DNA from: Micrococcaceae bacterium UBA3381
GTDB lineage: Bacteria; Actinomycetota; Actinomycetes; Actinomycetales; Micrococcaceae
Reading direction: 5' to 3'
DNA: 5,556 bases
Assembly: GCA_002358975.1 (NCBI GenBank)
Contig: DEPX01000084.1
Location: 3,556-9,111, forward strand
Part shown: positions 1-4,713 of the stretch, in pieces
How positions within the stretch are numbered: the stretch's first letter is position 1
Layout: every line of letters begins with the position of its first letter
Made by a program: the position numbers and the translations under genes
Notes under the pieces: generated by a model
Database searches by the model: none
What the model was told of the DNA's origin: nothing
The model's input: only the letters and a program-made list of their open reading frames with translations

Positions 1-2
1 CC

Positions 3-248
3 ACAAAGAGCCAGCAAGCCTAGGAAACTACCCATAATGTCGCCTGGCCGTATATCAAAACTTCGAGTCTGGTCTTTGGGGCATGTCTCATAGTTGCAGT
101 AGGGGGATCTGCGATCACTGATGGGTCAACTCGAGATAATATTGTTGGCTTGGGCTGTGTCATAGGCGTGGTAGTTTGGCTTGTCATCCTCATAGCGGGA
201 GCAAGGGCAGCCCACCGGGAATTGCGTAAACTAAGCCAAATCAAATAG
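3..248 (+). pseudogene. C-terminal remnant of a two-helix membrane protein, interrupted by an in-frame stop
   Basis: I do not recognise the family. In the frame ending at TAG 246-248 the + strand reads as a membrane protein: about WPYIKTSS from base 45, a first hydrophobic helix (LVFGACLIVAVGG, about bases 66-105), a polar loop with TDGSTRDN, a second helix (about 141-204, VIGVVVWLVILIAG), and a basic tail (RAAHRELRKLSQIK). The same frame has a TAG at 21-23, and there is no ATG, GTG or TTG between that stop and about base 147. The helical part therefore has no usable start. Either a CAG codon became TAG, or a frameshift lies near the window edge. The 5' part is outside the window. The helix-loop-helix-basic tail pattern supports former coding. 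That it is dead is inferred from the missing start. Confidence 0.5.
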
Positions 249-293
249 GGGCTTCCGAACCCATACAAGGCCGAAGTTGCGAGAATTTATTGA

Positions 294-780
294 TTAGGGC
301 GTTTTGGAAGTGGAGGATGCTTCACGTAATGCTGCCGTGATACGATCAGCCTCTTGTGCAGCCAGGTGAAATTTCGTGCCGTTGCGCTTTGTGATCGCTG
401 TTGCTTCAGTGCCATTCAAAACCAGCGCGGGCGATCGCGCCCTCTTACCCGAAGACCCCAGCCTCCCCAGAGCGTTTTACTAAACAACTCAGTCGTCACA
501 GTCGAGATATTATCTACCCAATCCGTGTCAGTGGAAAACGGAAAAGCGATGAGACCACCTTCAGCTGCTTGTCGGTTACTTCAACAGTGATACTGGCGAA
601 GCTCAAGACCCCGCAGAGCAGGACGACACCGACAACGGTGCTGATCCAACCCAGATAGATGTTGGATTGAAAGTCGAAAATAGCAAAAGTACTGAATAGC
701 AAGCCCACCAAGACCGCTGAACCGACTAGAAACCCCGCTGTCTCGCGGAGGGATAGCAATACGTCATTTCGGCTTCTCAT
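294..780 (-). pseudogene. Broken two-helix membrane protein with a C-terminal PH-like domain (two frameshifts)
   Basis: Three reading-frame pieces join into one protein of about 162 residues. Piece 1 (780 down to 517) starts MRSRNDVLLSLRE, has two hydrophobic helices (about residues 15-35 and 42-62), then ITVEVTDKQLKVVSSLF and PLTRIG, and ends at TAG 514-516. Piece 2 continues one frame over as VDNISTVTTELF and WGGWGLRVRGR. Piece 3, another frame over, reads SPALVLNGTEATAITKR, FHLAAQEADRITAALRE and ends at TAA 294-296. The V-V-x-D...PL-x-x-I...GGWGxR...LVL...A-x-x-A pattern is typical of the small PH-like domains at the C-terminus of actinobacterial membrane proteins (DUF1648/bPH-like). Adding one base at the G-run 517-519 and one near 434-439 restores the frame (487+2=489 bases). 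No strong Shine-Dalgarno precedes ATG 780. Real decay and sequencing error both remain possible; role unknown. Confidence 0.72.
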
Positions 781-930
781 CGTGAATAGTCGTTCTTCCG
801 TGCCTGGTGCTTATACTGGAGCTGCGACCTAAACCCTACTGGTCCAACTACCCCGGTCGATGTGATTTTCGATCATGTGTTTGGTCTAGAAAGTCTGAGA
901 CCGACCAGTAGTGGCCGCTAACATAAGTCT

Positions 931-936
931 TAGAAT
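931..936 (+). promoter_or_regulatory. Candidate -10 element placing the start of transcription at the GTG start codon (leaderless)
   Basis: TAGAAT fits the actinobacterial -10 pattern TANNNT. It is followed by exactly six bases before the GTG at 943, which would put transcription start on or next to the start codon. The GGAG at 937-940 is only two bases from GTG, too close for a normal ribosome binding site, so leaderless expression explains the start better. No convincing -35 hexamer is visible at 16-18 bases upstream. Confidence 0.33.
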
Positions 937-942
937 GGAGAG

Positions 943-1869
943 GTGTTACTTTCAGACCAGCACCAAAACACCGTCCTAACGGCCCAGCAGTGGCAGACGT
1001 TGGCCTGTGCGCATGCTGATCGGGTCGGCGCCTACACTGATCCGCTGCTGCAGCTACATAAGAAGGGTATGAAACATCCCGTCTACGATTTCCTGTTTTC
1101 GTACTACTATCTTTCGGCTGGCGCGCTGAAGCGTTGGCATCCAGGAGCGGGCGTGGTCGTCGCAAATCCAGGCCAGAACAGTGCTGCCGAGCACGCCGAC
1201 TGGAAGTTCTACCGTGAGGTTAGGCCCAATACCGCTGCGAACCTTCGCTATGGAGGATGGACCGTAGATACGGCACGGTTCCGTCAACAACGTGCCCGAA
1301 TGCTTGAGTTCGTGCCCCGAATGTTATCTGCTACTGAAGCTCGTCCCGCTAAGCTCAGCTGTTTTGGGCTACACGAATGGGCTATGGCCTATAAATCCGA
1401 TAAGCATGGTATCCGGCATTCCACGGTCCCACTCAGACTCGGTGCCCAGGGCACCGATGAGGTAGTGGAAACGCATAACATTTCGTGTACCCACTTCGAC
1501 GCGTTCCGGTTTTACGCACCCGAAGCTCGGGGGATGAATAGGATACAGCCCACCCGAGACACGATGGTTGAATTGGAACAGCCCGGTTGCCTACACGCCA
1601 ATATGGACCTGTATAAGTGGGCCACCAAACTCATTCCCGCAATCAGTTCTGATCTGGTCGCTGACTGTTTCGAGCTGGCCTGGGATATTCGTGTGCTGGA
1701 CATGAAAGCATCACCATATGACCTTGCCGACTGGGGATTCGCCCCGATTGCGATCGAAAGCCCGGAGGGCAAAGCCGAATACGTGCGTGCCCAGCGTGAT
1801 TTTTCTGACCGCTCTCAGATCTTACGTCGACGCCTCATCGACAGCATCAACCAAATTTGTCACCAGTAG
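943..1869 (+). CDS. Actinobacterial '3-methyladenine DNA glycosylase' family protein
   Basis: Full-length 308-residue protein that I recognise as the actinobacterial family routinely annotated 3-methyladenine DNA glycosylase, which would excise alkylated bases in base-excision repair. Landmarks in order: KHPVYDFLFSYYYL (44-57), LKRWHPGAGVV (62-72), YGGW (103-106), RPAKLSCFGLHEWAMAYK (134-151), PLRLG (163-167), HNISCTHFDAFRFY (178-191), QPGCLHANMDLYKWATKL (213-230), DCFELAWDIRVLDMKASPYD (241-260), and GKAEYVRAQRDF (276-287). The start is GTG 943 because TAG 931-933 closes the frame upstream and the N-terminus LLSDQ...QQW matches the family's usual length. I see no helix-hairpin-helix/GPD motif of the AlkA/Tag type, so the enzymatic name rests on family annotation, not on visible catalytic residues. 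It stands alone, transcribed toward the mesXD operon. Its GC is high (41 of 60 bases at 1141-1200). Soluble, no signal peptide. Confidence 0.82.
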   Translation: MLLSDQHQNTVLTAQQWQTLACAHADRVGAYTDPLLQLHKKGMKHPVYDFLFSYYYLSAGALKRWHPGAGVVVANPGQNSAAEHADWKFYREVRPNTAANLRYGGWTVDTARFRQQRARMLEFVPRMLSATEARPAKLSCFGLHEWAMAYKSDKHGIRHSTVPLRLGAQGTDEVVETHNISCTHFDAFRFYAPEARGMNRIQPTRDTMVELEQPGCLHANMDLYKWATKLIPAISSDLVADCFELAWDIRVLDMKASPYDLADWGFAPIAIESPEGKAEYVRAQRDFSDRSQILRRRLIDSINQICHQ

Positions 1870-1932
1870 CACTCTCTCAGGACAGCTTGTCACGGTTTTC
1901 AGGTGTCTGAACGTGGTTCTATGCGTAGGGCA

Positions 1933-2964
1933 TTAGAGCGTGAGCTCTCCTCGGACTATTTCTGCACCTGTGCTGAGAGCATTGAGCTTGTCTCTTGCTA
2001 CTAGACGAGGTAGAGGAGCCATGCCGCAGTTGGTAGATGGATAAAGTTTATCTGGATCAACGAATTGAAGCGCTTTGCGTAACGTATTAGCGACTTCGTC
2101 TGGGGTTTCGATGGTATTGGTTGCTACGTCGATGGCTCCGACCATTACTTTTTTGCCACGAATGAGTTCAATGAGTTCCATCGGAACATGAGAGTTTTGA
2201 CATTCCAGAGAAACAATATCTATCTTGGATTTTTGCAACTGTGGGAAAAACTGTTCATACTGTAGCCATTGTGACCCGAGGGTCTTTTTCCATTCCGTAT
2301 TGGCTGTAATACCGTATCCATAACAAATGTGTACGGCGGTTTCACATTTAAGCCCTTCGATTGCTCTTTCTAAAGTAGCAATGCCCCAGTCATTAACCTC
2401 ATCAAAGAAAACATTAAATGCGGGTTCATCGAATTGAATGATATCGACCCCAACGGCTTCAAGCTCTTTGGCTTCTTCGTTCAGGATTTTGGCGAATTCC
2501 CACGCTAGTTCGCGGCGGCTCTTATAGTGGTTATCATAGAGCGTATCGACCATGGTCATGGGGCCTGGAAGAGCCCATTTGAGAGGATGGTTGGTCTGCT
2601 GAAGTGAAAATTTTGCATCTTCAACAAAAACAGACTTCTCGCGGGAAACTGGGCCAACGACTGTCGGGACACTCGCATCATAACGATCACGAATTTTTAC
2701 CGTCTGACGTCGTTCAAAATCTACACCGCTTAGATGTTCAATGAAGGTCGTCACAAAGTGTTGTCGTGTTTGCTCGCCATCGCTAACAATATCAATCCCT
2801 GCTTGTTGCTGGTCCTGCAATGACAGTCTTAATGCATCGCGCTTGGCTTCCAATAGTTCATCACCTTGAAAGCGCCAAGATGACCAAAGTTTCTCTGGTT
2901 CTGCAAGCCACGCGGGTTTAGGCAAACTACCAGCAGTCGAAGTGGGTAACAATTTTTGTATCAT
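1933..2964 (-). CDS. mesD: Folate-independent methionine synthase (MetE catalytic-core protein, MesD family)
   Basis: 343-residue cytosolic enzyme equal to the C-terminal catalytic half of MetE, without the N-terminal half that helps bind methyltetrahydrofolate (MetE is about 750 residues). It should transfer a methyl group to homocysteine to make methionine. The zinc ligands are in place by comparison with MetE: H212 and C214 (VHICYG), E254 (SLECQNS) and C313 (NCGMAPL). DEP at 179-181 (IIQFDEPAF) matches the substrate-binding aspartate segment. The start is ATG 2962-2964: AGAAGG lies six bases upstream and the N-terminus IQKLLPTSTAGSLPKP fits the family. An in-frame ATG at 3000 would only add 12 residues read through the end of mesX. 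The start overlaps the mesX stop as ATGA. Assignment to MesD, not MesA-C or plain MetE, rests mainly on the DUF1852 neighbour and the NCGMAPLPR...KLNALS...EIVR ending. Methyl donor not shown. Confidence 0.87.
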   Translation of the reverse strand: MIQKLLPTSTAGSLPKPAWLAEPEKLWSSWRFQGDELLEAKRDALRLSLQDQQQAGIDIVSDGEQTRQHFVTTFIEHLSGVDFERRQTVKIRDRYDASVPTVVGPVSREKSVFVEDAKFSLQQTNHPLKWALPGPMTMVDTLYDNHYKSRRELAWEFAKILNEEAKELEAVGVDIIQFDEPAFNVFFDEVNDWGIATLERAIEGLKCETAVHICYGYGITANTEWKKTLGSQWLQYEQFFPQLQKSKIDIVSLECQNSHVPMELIELIRGKKVMVGAIDVATNTIETPDEVANTLRKALQFVDPDKLYPSTNCGMAPLPRLVARDKLNALSTGAEIVRGELTL

Positions 2965-3965
2965 AGTTGACCTTCTTTCTGACCCGATAGGTGCTCGCAA
3001 TTATTAGCCCACTGTTCAAGGATCGTTTCGTACCGTTGAATAAAATGCTTAGCTGTAAATTCTCCCTGCTTGCCAGCCAGTTGGTCGCGTTCTTCTCGGT
3101 CATACACGATTTTCGTCAGTGAATAATCTTGGTTCTTCAGACTGGGCTGAAAGTGTTTACTCGCCACAGAATTAGCGTTATAAATCTCCGGTCGGTAGAT
3201 CTTTTGGAACGTTTCCATGGTGCTGATAGTGCTGATGAGCTCAAGATTTGAATAGTCATTAAGCAAATCGCCGTGAAAATAAAACGCTAATGGCGCCACA
3301 CTATTGCGTGGCATGAAATATCGCGCCTTTAGGCCCATTTTTTCGAAATACTGATCAGTCAATGAAGAGTTGTCGTGCTCGAATTCGACTCCGAGTATTG
3401 GGTGCTGATTGTCTGTACGATAATAGGACTTGCTAGTTGAGACGCTAAGACAAATAACCGGTGGCTTGTTGAAGTGTTGAGAGTAAATATCTGAGTTCAG
3501 AAAAAGTTTAAAGAGTTTCCCGTGCAGATCACCAAAGTTATTAGGAACGCTAAATTCATTCTGATCTTTATTGTGTTCTTGAAGTAACACACTAAAATCA
3601 TAATCTCGTACGTAAGAGGAAAAGTTGTTTCCTACTATTCCCGCAAAGCGTTGTTCGGTTTTATGGTCAACAACGGTCGTTTCCAATACTTCGATGATAG
3701 GAAAATTATCTCCGTTACCTGCAACGTCGATATCAACTGAAACAATTTTAAGCTCGACAGAATATCGATCTCCCTGTGGGTTGTCCCAATCCGCCAAATC
3801 ATTGAAACGGTTATCGATCATGTCCAGGGTGTTGCGCATGTTGGCCTGACGATGCTTTCCTCGGGCCAGATTCGCAAAGTTAGTTGTGAGCCGTGTATTT
3901 TCTGCGGGATGGTAGCTCTCGTCGAAGGAAATTTCCCTCATAGTAAAAGTAAACTCTTTATTCAT
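2961..3965 (-). CDS. mesX: DUF1852 protein, required partner of MesD (MesX)
   Basis: 334-residue protein of the DUF1852 family, which in other bacteria sits directly beside a short MetE-core protein. It is reported to be needed for that enzyme's methionine synthase activity (MesX-MesD pair); its biochemical role is unknown to me. Recognisable stretches: FTFTMREISFDESYHP (5-20), NTRLTTNFANLARGKHRQ (23-40), RNTLDMIDNRFNDLADWDNP (44-63), DRYSVELKIVSVDID (66-80), PPVICLSVSTSKSYYRTDNQ (168-187), and a helical C-terminus (FIQRYETILEQW, 308-319). It has no signal peptide or membrane segment. ATG 3965 is the first possible start, because TAA lies two codons upstream. Its ribosome binding is odd: the only GGAGG (3985-3989) is 19 bases away. 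It is first in the operon with mesD, overlapping it by four bases. Sampled GC is low (25/60 at 3421-3480, 18/60 at 3541-3600), unlike the flanking genes. Confidence 0.87.
   Translation of the reverse strand: MNKEFTFTMREISFDESYHPAENTRLTTNFANLARGKHRQANMRNTLDMIDNRFNDLADWDNPQGDRYSVELKIVSVDIDVAGNGDNFPIIEVLETTVVDHKTEQRFAGIVGNNFSSYVRDYDFSVLLQEHNKDQNEFSVPNNFGDLHGKLFKLFLNSDIYSQHFNKPPVICLSVSTSKSYYRTDNQHPILGVEFEHDNSSLTDQYFEKMGLKARYFMPRNSVAPLAFYFHGDLLNDYSNLELISTISTMETFQKIYRPEIYNANSVASKHFQPSLKNQDYSLTKIVYDREERDQLAGKQGEFTAKHFIQRYETILEQWANNCEHLSGQKEGQL
2966..2980 (-). promoter_or_regulatory. mesD ribosome binding site inside the 3' end of mesX
   Basis: The last mesX codons (Q-K-E-G-Q-L) carry AGAAGG, six bases before ATG 2964. 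Together with the ATGA stop/start overlap this fixes the mesD start and suggests coupled translation, keeping the two partners in fixed ratio. Confidence 0.7.
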
Positions 3966-4025
3966 TGTCTTTTAACGACCTAAACCTCCGGCTAAATACC
4001 AGTTGCTTCGTAGCACAATTGTATT

Positions 4026-4052
4026 GAGTGAGCACGTGGACTTGGGTCACTC
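4026..4052 (-). other. Inverted repeat in the mesX leader
   Basis: GAGTGA and TCACTC are perfect complements around a 15-base centre containing the palindrome CACGTG (4033-4038). It lies about 60 bases before the mesX start, so it could be an operator or an RNA hairpin in the leader. No T-run follows on either strand, so it is not a standard terminator. Confidence 0.3.
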
Positions 4053-4099
4053 GAAATTCTGACTGTACCCGCCCCTTGATGAGTTTCCAGAATCCAATT

Positions 4100-4128
4100 T
4101 GTCATAAAAACTGATGTCGTGTCATAAA
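4100..4128. repeat. Direct repeat TGTCATAAA x2, two helical turns apart
   Basis: Perfect nine-base copies at 4100-4108 and 4120-4128 start 20 bases apart, so both would face the same side of the DNA. That spacing, upstream of an operon with no other regulator in view, is what a tandem binding site for a transcription factor looks like. The regulator is not identified. Confidence 0.4.
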
Positions 4129-4209
4129 CGATTCGTTGTGTCGTTGATGAAGCTGCATAACAGCGACAAATAGGTATATTTTGACAAACCGTGACTAACT
4201 GTGAGCGTG

Positions 4210-4236
4210 GACCAGACAGAAAGTGGGGCTCTGGTC
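4210..4236. terminator. 7-bp dyad downstream of pspC, possible weak terminator or operator
   Basis: GACCAGA (4210-4216) and TCTGGTC (4230-4236) are perfect complements with a 13-base centre. The dyad lies about 50 bases past the pspC stop on its strand, a reasonable place for a terminator, but the loop is long and no T-run follows. It could equally be an operator site for mesXD. Confidence 0.25.
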
Positions 4237-4283
4237 GTGGTGCATCAGCTGGCCGGTGGTTTGCCATATTTACTGCAAGAGAA

Positions 4284-4541
4284 TCAGTGTCTTGGCCCGT
4301 GATTTCCGCCGAGCAGCCGCTCCAGGGGAATGCTGTTGTCGCGCCAGGGCGTGATCATCCAAACGATAACGTAGAGTACCCACCCTACGAACGGTAATAA
4401 GAACGATACTAAGATCAGCAATCGCACGAGCCACACGTCGATGTGAAAAAGTGAAGAAATGCCGCCGGCAATGCCACCCAAAATCCGTTTGGGGCCACGG
4501 CGAAATCGCATGCCGCGGATGGTGTCAAAAATAAAGTTCAT
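4284..4541 (-). CDS. PspC-domain small membrane protein
   Basis: 85-residue protein with a PspC domain over about residues 9-68. It has a basic N-terminal stretch MRFRRGPKRILGGIAGGISS (11-30), a short segment LFHIDVWLVRLL, and a membrane segment at about 41-63 (ILVSFLLP...YVIVWMI). The end TPWRDNSIPLERLL resembles that of actinobacterial PspC-like proteins. In E. coli, PspC senses envelope stress and acts with PspA/PspB; stand-alone actinobacterial members are mostly uncharacterised, and no pspA is visible here. ATG 4541 has no Shine-Dalgarno upstream. A -10-like TAGCGT (4549-4554) seven bases before it would fit a leaderless message. A later start at M11 would remove only the poorly conserved tip. 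No operon partner: 172 bases separate it from the aminotransferase upstream, with a strong hairpin in between. Family call is firm, role is not. Confidence 0.83.
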   Translation of the reverse strand: MNFIFDTIRGMRFRRGPKRILGGIAGGISSLFHIDVWLVRLLILVSFLLPFVGWVLYVIVWMITPWRDNSIPLERLLGGNHGPRH

Positions 4542-4548
4542 GACAATG

Positions 4549-4554
4549 ACGCTA
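4549..4554 (-). promoter_or_regulatory. Candidate -10 element for leaderless pspC expression
   Basis: TAGCGT on the - strand fits TANNNT and ends seven bases before ATG 4541. The absence of any Shine-Dalgarno before that ATG is the main support. An overlapping TAGCAT five bases further upstream is an alternative. No clear -35 hexamer. Confidence 0.25.
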
Positions 4555-4662
4555 TGCTAATTCTTGGGTTGTGGCTACAGAGATTTTATTGTTACCGTCG
4601 TTGTCCTCCATGCGATCAGCACTGCCATACCGATGTACAGAGGCTTAAGGGTTGCCGATAAC

Positions 4663-4692
4663 GGTGGGCAACAGCCTGTGCTGTCGCCCACC
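4663..4692 (-). terminator. Strong hairpin after the aminotransferase gene
   Basis: Arms 4663-4675 and 4680-4692 form a 13-pair stem with a four-base loop, 21 bases past the aminotransferase stop. In RNA from the - strand all 13 positions pair, one as G-U (4685/4670). In + strand RNA that position is an A-C mismatch, so the hairpin favours - strand transcripts. No T-run follows, as is common for high-GC actinobacterial terminators. It may otherwise protect the mRNA 3' end. Confidence 0.68.
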
Positions 4693-4713
4693 AATTTGGT
4701 GTGTCAGATGATC

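Larger units (their letters stand above)
3966..4283 (-). promoter_or_regulatory. 318-base gap upstream of mesXD; probable control region, no convincing gene
   Basis: This gap separates pspC from mesX, both on the - strand. It should hold the mesXD promoter, since the AT-rich part at 4081-4200 is the likeliest promoter site. It contains two direct repeats of TGTCATAAA (4100-4108, 4120-4128) starting exactly 20 bases apart, two copies of GACAAA (4165-4170, 4183-4188) 18 apart, a short dyad GCTG-CATAA-CAGC (4152-4164), a 6+6 dyad GAGTGA/TCACTC (4026-4031, 4047-4052), and a 7+7 dyad nearer pspC (4210-4236). I could not place a clear -35/-10 pair. I see no SAM riboswitch core, T-box or MetJ-box (AGACGTCT) array. 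Confidence 0.4.

Noticed and set aside
20..268. 82-codon - strand ORF
   Set aside because: It is antisense to the helix-rich + strand frame, and its protein shows no domain-like or membrane pattern.
882..907. Nested short dyad (TGGTC/GACCA, GGTCT/AGACC) upstream of the glycosylase-family gene
   Set aside because: Five-base arms are expected often by chance, and it does not align with a clear promoter.
848..1165. 105-codon - strand ORF
   Set aside because: Overlaps the conserved N-terminus of the glycosylase-family gene; composition is typical of an antisense shadow.
1898..1948. Small hairpins between the convergent glycosylase and mesD genes (TTCAG/CTGAA at 1898-1911; AGAGC/GCTCT at 1935-1948)
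   Set aside because: Five-pair stems without a T-run, the second inside the mesD 3' end. Too weak to call terminators.
3966..4200. SAM riboswitch or other methionine-linked RNA in the mesX leader
   Set aside because: Looked for because of the pathway. I could not find the conserved core of SAM-I, SAM-II or SAM-IV, nor a T-box sequence, only short dyads. A covariance-model search would settle it.
3992..4267. 91-codon - strand ORF filling the pspC-mesX gap
   Set aside because: No Shine-Dalgarno at ATG 4267, no recognisable family, and it runs straight through the repeats and dyads. Only its last 37 codons are kept, as a weak leader-ORF idea.
4575..4628. 17-residue hydrophobic - strand peptide ORF (MAVLIAWRTTT...) between the aminotransferase and pspC
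   Set aside because: Too short to support, and no Shine-Dalgarno before its ATG. A GGAGG lies inside it but has no start codon at suitable spacing.
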